Below are positions 1-9,413 of a stretch of 64,000 nt of DNA, piece after piece. The stretch comes from Paenibacillus tritici (GTDB lineage Bacteria; Bacillota; Bacilli; Paenibacillales; Paenibacillaceae). The notes under the pieces were generated by a model. The model saw only the letters and a program-made list of their open reading frames with translations. It made no database searches and was not told the origin of the DNA. Location of the stretch: contig NZ_JABMKX010000006.1 of NCBI RefSeq assembly GCF_013204885.1, forward strand, positions 330,579-394,578, read 5' to 3'. The stretch's first letter is position 1. Each line of letters begins with the position of its first letter. A program made the translations under genes and the position numbers.

Positions 1-2
1 CG

Positions 3-983
3 AACCATGAGAAGATTGTGCTCAGTGAGCCGATCCCTTTTTTGAATGGCCAGGTTATCGCCAAAATCCACCGCGGCAACCTGTTCGAACAGCTGCTGTC
101 GGCGCGGGCAACGGTATATATCGCTATCGGCATCTGTGCCTTTGTGATGATTGTAATGGGGGCCTGGTTCTCCAGACGTCTCGCCGCTCCCATCCGGGAG
201 CTGATCCGGCAGATGGCCGTGGTGGAGTCGGGCAAGCTGGATATCCAGCTCTCGGTGAACAGCAATGATGAGATGGGCAGGCTGGCCCACGGGTTCAACC
301 GGATGGTAGAACGGCTGCAGATCTACATTGATGAGGCCTACGTGGCCCAGATCAAGCAGAAGCAGACCGAGCTGAACGCACTGAAGAGCCAGATCCGTCC
401 CCACTACCTGTACAACACCCTTGAGGTGATCCGGATGAACGCGGTGGATAAGGAAGCGGGCGAGGTGGCGGATATGATTCTGGCGTTATCCAATGAGCTG
501 AAGTATGTCATTGATTACGGGGAAGACCGTGTAAGCCTTGCCAGCGAGCTCGCCCATCTGCAGAATTACTTCTATATCATTTCTGTGCGGTATGAGAACC
601 GCTTCGAGCTGGATCTGGATATTGCCCAAGATGTTAATCTGGACTGGCCCATCCTGAAGCTGTCTCTACAGCCGATGGTGGAGAATGCGGTTCAGCATGG
701 GCTGCGGGGGCAGGGAAAGGGAACCGTCGGCATTACAGTCGAACGGAGAGAGCAGGTGCTGGCGATTACGATATATGACGATGGAGTGGGGATGAGCAGG
801 GAGACGTTGTCCCGCATGAACAAGATTCTGGAAGACCCGGAGGCACCAAGCAAGAATGTCGGCATGAAAAATGTGCATGAGCGCATCCGCTCCAGCTTCG
901 GGGAGGGGTATGGCCTGTCTGTGAACAGCAGAGAGCATATCGGGACCTCCATTACGCTGACATTCCCGGTTATCGAAGAATGA
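3..983 (+). CDS. YesM-type sensor histidine kinase, 3' part (5' end outside window)
   Basis: The frame is already open at base 3, so the N-terminal sensor region lies outside the window. Counting from the GTG at base 18, the visible part has a membrane segment (about residues 31-51), a HAMP linker (about 52-104), a His_kinase (PF06580-type) phosphoacceptor motif RPHYLYNTLE with the His near 129, and an HATPase domain with N box MVENAVQHGL and G box DDGVGM. This domain order is that of YesM/LytS-like kinases, which in Paenibacillus usually work with an AraC-type YesN response regulator and control sugar uptake. The substrate-binding lipoprotein gene follows immediately, with its first possible ATG overlapping the stop codon, so this kinase probably senses or controls oligosaccharide uptake. 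The partner regulator would lie upstream, out of view. Confidence 0.88.
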   Translation, partial: NHEKIVLSEPIPFLNGQVIAKIHRGNLFEQLLSARATVYIAIGICAFVMIVMGAWFSRRLAAPIRELIRQMAVVESGKLDIQLSVNSNDEMGRLAHGFNRMVERLQIYIDEAYVAQIKQKQTELNALKSQIRPHYLYNTLEVIRMNAVDKEAGEVADMILALSNELKYVIDYGEDRVSLASELAHLQNYFYIISVRYENRFELDLDIAQDVNLDWPILKLSLQPMVENAVQHGLRGQGKGTVGITVERREQVLAITIYDDGVGMSRETLSRMNKILEDPEAPSKNVGMKNVHERIRSSFGEGYGLSVNSREHIGTSITLTFPVIEE

Positions 984-1003
984 GAAGGTCACAGGGGGTA
1001 CAA

Positions 1004-2350
1004 ATGCGGAGAAGATCAGGTATCACAATAACATTAGTGCCGCTTGCCGCCGCGCTGATCCTGTCCGGCTGTGGAGGTAAAGCCGGATCAACGGAAATCG
1101 GAGAGAGCCATGCTGCGGATCAGGCGAGCCGCCCGGATACAGCATCCGGGAGCGGTAAAATAAGCTTTACTATAGGGTATGCCTCCGGTGATCCGGCGAC
1201 AAAGCAGGCTATCGAGGATACTATTAAGGCCTTCATGCAGGCCAATCCGGATATAATCGTCCAGGATGTCAGTGAGACAAGCTCCTCAGCTTATTTGGAT
1301 TGGCTGAAGATTAAGGATGCCGTGGGCGAGTTCCCCGATCTGGTAGAGATGAGGGATACCGAGGCCTTCGCCGATGCGGAAAGAATCATTCCGCTCCCCG
1401 ATGAGCTGGCGGAATTGTTCGATCAGCCGCCGCGGATCGGCGGCAAGGTATGGAATGCCCCGCTGTTTGTCTCTGCCCCGCAGGGTATTATTTATAGTAA
1501 GAAGGCTTATGCCGAGGCAGGCATTAAGACGCTTCCGGCAACCTACGAGGAGTTTCTGGAGATCCAGAACAGACTGCGGGCAAGCGGAATCACCCCGCTC
1601 GTTGTTGGCGGGAAGGATATTTTTCATATGGGGTTCTGGGTTAATAAATTTCTGATTGATGAGGTGTATGCCGCCGATCCCGGCTGGAACGCGAAGCGGA
1701 CGGCCGGTGAGGTTAGCTTCACCGATGACAATGTAGTCCAGGCCATGACTGATTTCAAACAGCTGTTCAGGAATGATGTGGATACAGGCTGGCTGGGCAC
1801 AGGGGATAACCAGACGGCGTCCCTTCTGGTCTCGGGCAAGGCAGCCCAGCTGTTCTCCGGCTCCTGGATGTTCTCTCAGATCCAGGAAGCCGATCCCAGC
1901 TTCGAATTCGGCTTCTATGCTGTGCCGGACCGTCAAGGGAAGCTGAATGTGGTCGGCCTGCAGTCTCCCTCCGGCTGGTCGCTGTCTGCCCAGGCTGTTA
2001 AGGAGCCGCTCAAAAAGCAGGCGATCGAAGACTTCATCCGGTTCTTTTTCTCACCGGAGCCTTATGCCGCATTCCTGAGCCGGATCGATTCGGTTCCTTC
2101 GACCAGGCAGGAATTCAGGCGGGAAGCCGGTGAACAGATGCAGGTGGTGCTTGATCTGATGGCCGATCCGGCCGTTACCAAATCCCTGATGATCAACAAC
2201 TGGTGGGGCGAGAACCTGATTCCGCCGCAGTTCCGTAACTGGTTCTATAAGCTGCTGCAGGAAATGGTGGTTAAGGACGGGGATGTACTGGAATATATGA
2301 AGCGGGCCGATAATGAATACGACAGGCAGGTACAGGAATACTGGCGGTGA
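1004..2350 (+). CDS. ABC transporter sugar-binding lipoprotein, copy 1
   Basis: Extracellular solute-binding protein of the MalE-like family (448 aa). The start at 1004 is preferred over the overlapping ATG at 980 because AGGGGG lies 5 bases before it and it gives a clean lipoprotein signal: MRRR, a hydrophobic stretch, then lipobox LSGC with Cys23 as lipidation site. The mature part starts with a low-complexity linker and then the binding fold. It is a close paralogue of the next gene, roughly 70% identical by eye along the whole mature length, with shared blocks such as VGGKDIFHMGFWVNKFLID and NNWWG-NLIPPQFRNW. It is separated from copy 2 by an intrinsic terminator, so this copy can be transcribed with the sensor kinase alone. 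Xylo-oligosaccharides are the likely ligand, by context only. Confidence 0.9.
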   Translation: MRRRSGITITLVPLAAALILSGCGGKAGSTEIGESHAADQASRPDTASGSGKISFTIGYASGDPATKQAIEDTIKAFMQANPDIIVQDVSETSSSAYLDWLKIKDAVGEFPDLVEMRDTEAFADAERIIPLPDELAELFDQPPRIGGKVWNAPLFVSAPQGIIYSKKAYAEAGIKTLPATYEEFLEIQNRLRASGITPLVVGGKDIFHMGFWVNKFLIDEVYAADPGWNAKRTAGEVSFTDDNVVQAMTDFKQLFRNDVDTGWLGTGDNQTASLLVSGKAAQLFSGSWMFSQIQEADPSFEFGFYAVPDRQGKLNVVGLQSPSGWSLSAQAVKEPLKKQAIEDFIRFFFSPEPYAAFLSRIDSVPSTRQEFRREAGEQMQVVLDLMADPAVTKSLMINNWWGENLIPPQFRNWFYKLLQEMVVKDGDVLEYMKRADNEYDRQVQEYWR

Positions 2351-2374
2351 CATTACACGATAGCTGCGCAAGAA

Positions 2375-2403
2375 CGGAGGTCTCCGGGACCTTCGTTTTT
2401 TTT
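2375..2403 (+). terminator. intrinsic terminator between the two binding-protein genes
   Basis: An 8-bp stem CGGAGGTC / GACCTTCG (one G-T pair), a 5-base loop and then eight T. It separates copy 1, read with the kinase, from copy 2, read with the permeases. Confidence 0.8.
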
Positions 2404-2528
2404 GAGTCAGCGTCGAAGCAAACGTGCTCCTTGGCGGGGGATTACGTGCATCTTCTTAAATTTACCGCACATCCCTCTTAAATTAGTTCATTCTAACCCT
2501 GAGGGCGGAATGCTATTCTTGGAGCATA

Positions 2529-2542
2529 AGGAAACGCTTACG
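2529..2542 (+). promoter_or_regulatory. possible cre (CcpA) site upstream of binding-protein copy 2
   Basis: AGGAAACGCTTACG matches the core AANCGNTNNC of the catabolite-responsive element consensus but misses both outer bases. It lies about 70 bases before copy 2, a place where carbon-catabolite control of an uptake operon would be expected. One match of this quality is weak evidence. Confidence 0.3.
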
Positions 2543-2608
2543 GGCGATGATGCGCACATCGGGCCGGCAGTTTCCGGGCTGTATACCCAAGGGGAGGTTA
2601 CTCAGGAT

Positions 2609-3961
2609 ATGAAGAACACCATTACGAAATTATCCGTCATGCTGCTCGCAGCAACCACTGTACTCACCGCATGCGGCGGAAATAACAATAACACGGCCAG
2701 CGGCGGCAATACAGCCGCGACTGAAGCTCCGGCAGGGAATGCCCCAGCTACTGATGCTGCGAAGAAGGACGTCAGCTTCACTATCGGCTATGCGTCAGGT
2801 GACCCGGCGACCAAGAAAGCCATTGCCGATACCGTTAAGAAATTCATGGAAGCGAATCCTAACGTCACCATTAAAGACTTGAGCGAGACCTCATCGGCGG
2901 CTTATCTGGACTGGCTGAAGACGAAGGATGCGGTTGGAGAATTCCCGGATCTGGTGGAAATGCGCGACACCCAGGTATTCGCAGATGCCGGCAAAATTGT
3001 CGAGCTTCCGGCCGATCTGCTGGATCTGTTCGAATCGCCACCGCAGGTGGACGGCAAAGTATGGAACGCTCCCATGCAGGTCAACGCACCGCAAGGGATC
3101 ATTTACAGCAAAAAAGCTTATGCTGACGCCGGGATCACCGAGCTACCCAAAACCTATGACGAGTTCATTGCCATCCAGGAAAAATTGAAAGCTACAGGTA
3201 TCTCCCCGCTGGTAGTAGGCGGTAAGGATATCTTCCATATGGGCTTCTGGGTCAATAAATTCCTGATTGACGATGTCTACAGCAAAGACCCGGACTGGAA
3301 CTCCAAGCGTACGGCCAAGACCGTCAGCTTCGCAGATCCTGATGTAGTCCAGGGCATGACAGATTTCAAAGAGCTGTTCAAGAACTATGTGGACAAAGGC
3401 TGGCTGAGCACCGCAGATAATCAGACCGCATCGATTCTGGTATCCGGCAAAGCCGCACAGCTGTATTCCGGCACCTGGATGTTTACCCAGATTGCTGAAG
3501 CTGATCCGGGCTTCGAATTTGGCTTCTACGCGATCCCGGACCGCGAAGGTAAAGTGAATGTCATCGGTCTGCCGTCACCGGCCGGCTGGTCGTTATCTGC
3601 GGATGCCGCTAAGGATGCCGATAAGACGGCAGCGATCAAGGACTTCATCCGCTTCTTCTTTGCACCGGAGCAATACTCGGTCTATCTGGCTTCGATCAAT
3701 GCCATTCCTTCCACCAAAGAGAAAGTTACCTATGAGACCAGCGAGCAAATGCAGGTTGCACTGGATCTTATTGCCGATACAGGTGTCACCAAGTCTCTGG
3801 CCATCAACAACTGGTGGGGCGATAATCTGATTCCTCCGCAATTCCGCAACTGGTACTATAAGCTGCTTCAGGATATGGTGGTGAACGATGCCGACGTAAC
3901 CGAATATATGAAGAAGGCCGATGCCGAATATGACAATCAGGTCAAAGCCAATTCACTGTAA
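2609..3961 (+). CDS. ABC transporter sugar-binding lipoprotein, copy 2
   Basis: Second MalE-like binding protein (450 aa). The frame is open further upstream, but the ATG at 2609 has a GGGGAGG site 11 bases before it and starts a typical lipoprotein signal (MKNTITKLSVM, lipobox LTAC, Cys22). An Asn/Thr/Ala-rich linker separates the lipid anchor from the binding fold. The fold is near-colinear with copy 1. The two permease genes follow in the same direction, 84 bases on, so this copy is probably the one serving the transporter during induced growth. No ATPase gene is present; such importers commonly share a general MsmK/MsmX-type ATPase encoded elsewhere. Confidence 0.92.
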   Translation: MKNTITKLSVMLLAATTVLTACGGNNNNTASGGNTAATEAPAGNAPATDAAKKDVSFTIGYASGDPATKKAIADTVKKFMEANPNVTIKDLSETSSAAYLDWLKTKDAVGEFPDLVEMRDTQVFADAGKIVELPADLLDLFESPPQVDGKVWNAPMQVNAPQGIIYSKKAYADAGITELPKTYDEFIAIQEKLKATGISPLVVGGKDIFHMGFWVNKFLIDDVYSKDPDWNSKRTAKTVSFADPDVVQGMTDFKELFKNYVDKGWLSTADNQTASILVSGKAAQLYSGTWMFTQIAEADPGFEFGFYAIPDREGKVNVIGLPSPAGWSLSADAAKDADKTAAIKDFIRFFFAPEQYSVYLASINAIPSTKEKVTYETSEQMQVALDLIADTGVTKSLAINNWWGDNLIPPQFRNWYYKLLQDMVVNDADVTEYMKKADAEYDNQVKANSL

Positions 3962-4045
3962 ATACAAAGCGCAGGAAGGGAATCTCTGCTCCGGCAGGCG
4001 GTTCCCTTATCTAGACAAGCGCGTCACAGGGAGGGGAGAGGAATC

Positions 4046-4984
4046 ATGGCTACATCCGTCGTGAATACAGACAAGTCATTGATAGCCGCAGAGAAGCCAG
4101 GCAAGAGAAAGAAAAAATGGCAGTCCTACGCGTTGTTGTTCATCCTGCCGTCATTCCTGTTATACACACTGTTTGTCATTGTCCCTACAGCAGGCAGCGT
4201 CTACTTAAGCTTCACCTCATGGGACGGGATCAGCAGCGATATCCGTTATATCGGATTCGCCAATTTCGTCGAGATCTTCCAGAGTCCGAGGGTGCAGAAC
4301 GCCCTGAAGAATACTTTGGTTATGACAATTACGCTAGTACTGCTTGAGAACATTGCCGCAATCGCGATGGCCTTAATGGTCGACAAGGTACGCTGGTTCC
4401 GCAATTTATTCAGAAGTATCTTCTATTTCCCGACCCTGCTCAGCGGGATTGTCATGGGCTTTGTCTGGGCAATGATTCTGAATTACAACTTCGGCGTGTT
4501 TAACCAGATCCTGACCTCCGTCGGTTTAGGCGACTATATCGTGGACTGGCTGGGCAATCCGAAATACGCTATGCTGTCGATTATTCTGTCAACGGTCTGG
4601 AAAGGCGCGGGTTATTATATGATCATCTATCTGGCCGGACTGCAGGGCATTCCGCAGGAGCTTAATGAAGCGGCCAGCATTGACGGCGCAGGGGGCTGGC
4701 AGCAATTCCGGCATATTACGTTCCCGCTGCTTGCGGGTTCGATGACGGTGTGCATGGTGCTCTCTATGATCAGTGCGCTGAAGATATTTGACCAGATTGC
4801 CGTAATGACCGACGGCGGCCCGGGCTTTGAGACGGAGACATTAACTTATATTATCTACAAAGTAGGCTTCGGGGAGCTCAGACAAGGGTTCGGCACGGCG
4901 CTGGCCATGGTCCTGTTCCTGATTATTCTGATCATTACGGTCATCCAGGTTAAATTCCTGCAGAAACGGGAGGTGCAGCTCTAA
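4046..4984 (+). CDS. ABC sugar transporter permease (MalF-like)
   Basis: Inner-membrane permease of a carbohydrate importer (312 aa). It has a charged N-terminal tail, about six hydrophobic helices and the cytoplasmic EAA loop (EAASIDGAGGWQQFRHITFP) that docks the ATPase. Start ATG at 4046 after GGGAGGGGAGAGG. It is followed after a single base by the second permease gene, so the two are translationally close and should form a heterodimer. Neighbouring xylosidase genes suggest xylo-oligosaccharides as cargo; the sequence itself does not prove this. Confidence 0.93.
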   Translation: MATSVVNTDKSLIAAEKPGKRKKKWQSYALLFILPSFLLYTLFVIVPTAGSVYLSFTSWDGISSDIRYIGFANFVEIFQSPRVQNALKNTLVMTITLVLLENIAAIAMALMVDKVRWFRNLFRSIFYFPTLLSGIVMGFVWAMILNYNFGVFNQILTSVGLGDYIVDWLGNPKYAMLSIILSTVWKGAGYYMIIYLAGLQGIPQELNEAASIDGAGGWQQFRHITFPLLAGSMTVCMVLSMISALKIFDQIAVMTDGGPGFETETLTYIIYKVGFGELRQGFGTALAMVLFLIILIITVIQVKFLQKREVQL

Positions 4985-4985
4985 G

Positions 4986-5822
4986 ATGACGATGCAGACC
5001 AAGCGGAGAATCACTGAAATTGTCCTGTTTGTCATTACGCTCCTGGTAGCGGTTATCTTTTTCTTCCCGATTTTCTTTAACCTGATGTCCGCGTTCAAAA
5101 GCAATGCCGAGATTATGCGCGATGCGGTTGCTCTTCCGAAGACACTATATTTAGACAGCTTCAAGTATCTGCTCACGGAGACGGAGTTTCCGCGCGCGAT
5201 CCTCAACAGCCTGATTCTGACCGTTGTGGCGATTGTCGCCCAGGTGCTGATTATTCCGATGGCAGGTTATGCGATTGAGCGCAGAAATGCCCGCTGGACG
5301 CGGCTGGTCTTCATCTATTTCCTGGCCGGCATGATGATTCCGTTCCAGGCGTATATGATTCCGCTGTTCAAAGAGCTGAGAATACTCGGCCTGTACGGCA
5401 GTCTGGCGGGACCGATCATGATCTATGTCGCCGGTGCCGTAGGCTTCGGATGCCTGCTCTATACCAGCTTCGTCAAAGGGATTCCACGGGAGATTGAAGA
5501 GGCGGCAGAGATTGACGGATGCTCCCGCTACGGGATTTTCTGGAGAATCGTCTTCCCGCTGCTCGGACCGGTTACGGCAAGTATGGTGGTACTGAACGGT
5601 CTGGGGATCTGGAATGACTTCCTGATGCCGATGCTGGTGCTGCCTTCCGGCCAGGCCAAGACGATGGTTGTTGAAATCTACCGGTATATCGGGGAATTCT
5701 CCTCGCGCTGGGATATGATTTTTGCCGGAACCGCCATGTCGGTGGTGCCTGTGCTGATCGTATTTATCTTCCTGCAGAAGTATTTCGTTAAGGGAATTGC
5801 GTCAGGGGCCACCAAGGGATAA
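4986..5822 (+). CDS. ABC sugar transporter permease (MalG-like)
   Basis: Second permease of the importer (278 aa), about six membrane helices, with EAA loop EAAEIDGCSRYGIFWRIVFP. It starts one base after the MalF-like stop, which fits coupled translation and a fixed one-to-one ratio. It is the last gene of the uptake operon, followed by a strong hairpin shared with the opposing AraC gene. Confidence 0.93.
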   Translation: MTMQTKRRITEIVLFVITLLVAVIFFFPIFFNLMSAFKSNAEIMRDAVALPKTLYLDSFKYLLTETEFPRAILNSLILTVVAIVAQVLIIPMAGYAIERRNARWTRLVFIYFLAGMMIPFQAYMIPLFKELRILGLYGSLAGPIMIYVAGAVGFGCLLYTSFVKGIPREIEEAAEIDGCSRYGIFWRIVFPLLGPVTASMVVLNGLGIWNDFLMPMLVLPSGQAKTMVVEIYRYIGEFSSRWDMIFAGTAMSVVPVLIVFIFLQKYFVKGIASGATKG

Positions 5823-5847
5823 GGGGTGTGTGTCATCTGGGGGCAAT

Positions 5848-5892
5848 AAAAACTCCGCGGGCCAATATATAATGGCTTGCGGAGTTTTTATT
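5848..5892. terminator. bidirectional terminator between permease and AraC genes
   Basis: A-rich run, a near-perfect stem ACTCCGCGGGCCA / TGGCTTGCGGAGT around an AT-rich loop, then a T run, so it can stop transcription from both sides. It runs into the last codons of the opposing gene. Confidence 0.85.
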
Positions 5893-6835
5893 TCTCGCTG
5901 ATACGATTGCCGTCTGTCTTCCCCGGTTCCTCCGTAAGCTGGCGGTAGCCCATGGGAGGCAGGCCGGTCCAGCGCTTGAACTGCTTGCTGAAATGGGAGA
6001 CATCACGGTAGCCGAGCCTGTAGGCGATACTCTCCACTGACAGGCTGTTATCCAGCAGTAGCAGCTTAGCGTGGCGGATAATCAGGTCAGAGAGATACTG
6101 CCTCGGCGGCAGTCCGTAGATTTGCCGGAAGGCGCGGTTACAGTGACTCGGACTGTAGCCGAGCTTTGCGGCGATGTCTTCGATGCTTCCGGCCCGGCTG
6201 CCGGTTGCCGCAGCGGTGAATACGGATTCCTGCAGCAGCCCTTCAATGGCATTCGCCAGGGCCAAGGTTTTCTCCGTAACACCCGGCAGGGTGCTCCGGG
6301 CAGGAGAGGGCAATGCAGCCAGCACCAAGCTGCTGAGTGCGGTGAACAGCTGCAGCGAAGCATTGAGCGTCACCAGCCGGCTCCGCTGCGTATCGCTGGC
6401 ATCCGGGAGGATCGTCGAGCTGATAATTGCATCGAGCGAAGAACGGATCGCCTGCAGCTCCGGAGTGTCGCCGCTTAGGCTGACGGTGTCCATTGTCATC
6501 AGGGAGCGGCGCAGGACCAGATCATCAATGTCGAAATGCAGGCAATAATAGGTCATTTCATCCTCTGAAACCGTACCCAGGCTGGAATGCAGGACACTTG
6601 GGCGGATGAACAGAATGTCGCCGCTGTGCTGGATGTAAGACTGCCCGCCTACGGTCATTTGCTGCGAACCCTGCAGGACGATATTGATCTCGAACATCGG
6701 ATGGGTGTGCACCGGATATTGCCACTCCTTGTTCACCTTGCGCCAGTGGGCAGCGAATATATGGAAGGCGGCCTGTATATCCGGGGACATACGGCCGTCC
6801 ATGGAATGCTGTGTTCCGGGATCTAATGCGTTCAT
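5888..6835 (-). CDS. AraC-family transcriptional regulator with cupin domain (1)
   Basis: Protein of 315 aa: an N-terminal cupin-like sensor domain (HTHPMFEINIVLQG near residue 43, a usual effector pocket), a variable middle, and a C-terminal pair of helix-turn-helix motifs (IAAKLGYSPSHCNRAFRQIYG and VESIAYRLGYRDVSHFSKQF) typical of AraC/XylS. It faces the importer operon tail-to-tail and is divergent from the GH52 xylosidase gene, so it may activate that gene in response to a sugar. A TATAAT box lies upstream on its own strand (near 6870), but no good -35 is visible. Confidence 0.9.
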   Translation of the reverse strand: MNALDPGTQHSMDGRMSPDIQAAFHIFAAHWRKVNKEWQYPVHTHPMFEINIVLQGSQQMTVGGQSYIQHSGDILFIRPSVLHSSLGTVSEDEMTYYCLHFDIDDLVLRRSLMTMDTVSLSGDTPELQAIRSSLDAIISSTILPDASDTQRSRLVTLNASLQLFTALSSLVLAALPSPARSTLPGVTEKTLALANAIEGLLQESVFTAAATGSRAGSIEDIAAKLGYSPSHCNRAFRQIYGLPPRQYLSDLIIRHAKLLLLDNSLSVESIAYRLGYRDVSHFSKQFKRWTGLPPMGYRQLTEEPGKTDGNRISEK

Positions 6836-7011
6836 ACTCAGGCCTCTTTTTCACTAAAAGTTGGCTCTATTATAACATAGGCCGCCGCGTCCGATTGATT
6901 TGTCCAAATAATTGGCGGCTTTACGCCTGTTGCATAAGCCGGGCCGGAGCTAACATAGAGCTATGATCCCGGAACTGCCGGGACACAGCCTGGAGGGAGT
7001 GCATTTACGTT

Positions 7012-9129
7012 ATGCCGACAAATCAGTTTTTTAATGCCCATCATTCACCGATTGGTTCTTTTTCCAGCTTTACTCTGGGGTTTAAGGGATCGTCCGGCGG
7101 TTTTGACCTGGAAGCGGGTAAGCCGCCGAGACAGAATGTATATATTGGCCTGGAACGCAAGGATGGCCGCGGCTTCGATACCTTGCCTTTCCATGAGCAG
7201 GGCAGTGACGATGAGAGTAAGCGCTATGACATCGAGAATCCTGATCCGAACCCGGATAAGCCGCAGGTTCTGTATCATTATGCGGACGAAGAGATCACCC
7301 GTGATTTCCGGCTGGGTACGGACAGCTGGCAGGCGGGGGATCTGACCTTCCGCATTCTCTCCCCGGTCCGGCCGGTTCCCGACCCGGAGACGGCAACAGA
7401 AGCGGAGCTCAAGGAAGTGCTGCTGCCTGCGGTACTGGTCGAGCTTGAAGTCGATAATACTTCAGGCGATTCGGTCCGCCGCGCCTTCTTCGGCTTCCAG
7501 GGGAACGATCCGTATAACGCTTTGAGACGCTTCGAGAGCAGCCAGGCAGAGCTGACCGGTGTCGGCCAGGGCCGGTTCCTGGCGATCGCCGCTGAACAGG
7601 GAAGCGTCAAGTCCGCCATGCACTTCACCATGGAGGATATACTCACTGCGGAGCTGGAGGAGAACTGGACCTTCGGGCTGGGTCAAGTGGGTGCACTTAT
7701 CATGGATGTGCCTGCGGGTGAACGGAAGGTCTACCGCTTCGCAGTCTGCTTCCACCGGTCCGGCTATGTGACCTCGGGGATGGATGCCAGTTATTACTAT
7801 AACCGTTATTACAGCAATGTAGAGGCGGTAGCGGAATATGCGCTGTCCCGTTTCGATCAGCTGAAGCAGCAGGCAATACAGGCTAATTCCATGCTGGAAG
7901 GAACAGGGCTCAGCGAAGATCAGACCTTCATGCTGGCTCATGCCATCCGCAGTTATTATGGCTCAACCGAGCTGCTGGAGTACAAAGCCCGGCCGTTCTG
8001 GGTCGTGAACGAAGGCGAATACCGGATGATGAACACCTTCGATCTTACGGTGGACCAGTTATTCTATGAGCTGAAGATGAATCCGTGGACCGTTCGCAAT
8101 GAGCTGGATATGTTCGTGGACCGGTACAGCTATGTGGATACGGTCCGTTTCCCGGGAGATACGACCGAATATCCGGGCGGGCTCAGCTTCACTCATGATA
8201 TGGGGGTGGCTAATGCTGTCTCACGTCCAGGGTACTCCTCCTATGAGCTGTACGGCATTGACGGCTGCTTCTCGCATATGACCCATGAGCAGCTGGTGAA
8301 CTGGATTCTTACTGCGGGGGTCTATCTGGAGCATACGGGTGATCTCAGCTGGATGGAACGCAACCTTACAGTACTGGAGAGCTGCCTGCAGAGTATGCTG
8401 AACCGGGATCATCCGGACCCGGCGAAACGTAACGGTGTGATGGCTCTCGACAGCTCGCGGACAATGGGCGGTGCGGAGATTACTACGTACGACAGCCTGG
8501 ATGTGTCACTGGGCCAGGCACGCAACAATATCTACCTGGCAGGTAAATGCTGGGCAGCGTATTTGGCGATGGAGAAGATCTTCCGCGATAACGGTAATAC
8601 GGAGCTGTCACAGACTGCCGGCAGACAGGCAGAGCTCTGCGCAGCAACCATTGTGGGCAGTGTTACCGAGGGCGGCTATATCCCGGCTGTAATCGGAGAA
8701 GGCAATGACTCGAAGATTATTCCGGCGATTGAAGGCCTCGTGTTCCCTTACTTCACCGGCTGCAAGGAAGCTCTGGAGCGCGGCGGGCGGTTCGGCGAAT
8801 ACATTGCGGCGCTAGACGCGCATCTGCAGGCCGTGCTTGTGGAAGGGGTGTGCCTGTTCGAAGACGGCGGCTGGAAAATCTCCTCCACCAGCAACAACAG
8901 CTGGCTGAGCAAGATTTATCTGTGCCAGTTCATCGCCAGACAAATTCTGGGTCTGGAGTGGGGGGACAAAGGCCATGCAGCCGATTCGGCACATGTAAGC
9001 TGGCTTACGCATCCGCAGCTCTCGGTCTGGAGCTGGAGCGACCAGATTATCTCGGGTGAGATCACCGGCAGCAAATATTATCCGCGCGGAGTGACGGCGG
9101 TCTTGTGGCTGGAGGAGCAGCGGGGGTAA
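7012..9129 (+). CDS. GH52 beta-xylosidase
   Basis: Protein of 705 aa matching the length and conserved blocks of glycoside hydrolase family 52, a small family of retaining beta-xylosidases best known from Geobacillus stearothermophilus XynB2. The start MPTNQFFNAHHSPIGSF is the characteristic family N-terminus. Glu334 in VVNEGEYRMM lines up with the known nucleophile and Asp495 in TYDSLDVSLG with the known acid/base. There is no signal peptide, so it acts inside the cell on short xylo-oligosaccharides brought in by a transporter, releasing xylose. ATG start after GGAGGGAG, 12 bases upstream. It is divergent from an AraC regulator and lies beside a sugar ABC importer, a coherent xylan-use unit. 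Confidence 0.96.
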   Translation: MPTNQFFNAHHSPIGSFSSFTLGFKGSSGGFDLEAGKPPRQNVYIGLERKDGRGFDTLPFHEQGSDDESKRYDIENPDPNPDKPQVLYHYADEEITRDFRLGTDSWQAGDLTFRILSPVRPVPDPETATEAELKEVLLPAVLVELEVDNTSGDSVRRAFFGFQGNDPYNALRRFESSQAELTGVGQGRFLAIAAEQGSVKSAMHFTMEDILTAELEENWTFGLGQVGALIMDVPAGERKVYRFAVCFHRSGYVTSGMDASYYYNRYYSNVEAVAEYALSRFDQLKQQAIQANSMLEGTGLSEDQTFMLAHAIRSYYGSTELLEYKARPFWVVNEGEYRMMNTFDLTVDQLFYELKMNPWTVRNELDMFVDRYSYVDTVRFPGDTTEYPGGLSFTHDMGVANAVSRPGYSSYELYGIDGCFSHMTHEQLVNWILTAGVYLEHTGDLSWMERNLTVLESCLQSMLNRDHPDPAKRNGVMALDSSRTMGGAEITTYDSLDVSLGQARNNIYLAGKCWAAYLAMEKIFRDNGNTELSQTAGRQAELCAATIVGSVTEGGYIPAVIGEGNDSKIIPAIEGLVFPYFTGCKEALERGGRFGEYIAALDAHLQAVLVEGVCLFEDGGWKISSTSNNSWLSKIYLCQFIARQILGLEWGDKGHAADSAHVSWLTHPQLSVWSWSDQIISGEITGSKYYPRGVTAVLWLEEQRG

Positions 9130-9161
9130 GGATTCGTAGGCCGTTTAAGCGAAGGGAAGAA

Positions 9162-9213
9162 TCGAACGCTGCGTAACTAGGGATAAGCATTCGAACGCTG
9201 CATAAGTGAGGGA
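9162..9213. repeat. short direct repeat downstream of GH52 gene
   Basis: Two imperfect copies, TCGAACGCTGCGTAACTAGG at 9162 and TCGAACGCTGCATAAGTGAG at 9191, 29 bases apart. They sit in the otherwise empty 280-base gap between the convergent GH52 and GH88 genes. Function unknown. Confidence 0.45.
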
Positions 9214-9310
9214 ATGTGTTAACATTATAAGTGTTGCATTCTTTGCAGGATTTTGAAGCTCAGATGTGGATACGCAGGATTATAGGGTGAGCTTTCATGA
9301 AGCATAACTT

Positions 9311-9354
9311 TAAAAAACAAACAGCGAATCTCCCATGGGGGATTCGCTGTTTGT
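9311..9354 (-). terminator. terminator of the GH88 gene
   Basis: A long perfect arm ACAAACAGCGAATC / GATTCGCTGTTTGT closed by TCCCATGGGG, followed on the minus strand by a run of six T. It lies 60 bases past the GH88 stop. On the plus strand no T run follows, so it mainly serves the minus-strand gene. Confidence 0.85.
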
Positions 9355-9413
9355 ATGATGCGCGAGTCCCCAAGGATACGAAGACCCGCTGTTTATGTTA
9401 TGCCATACCCAGA

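Noticed and set aside
2402..2608. N-terminal extension of the second sugar-binding protein
   Set aside because: The frame is open, but it starts in the terminator T run and places the lipoprotein signal 69 residues inside; the ATG at 2609 has the ribosome site.
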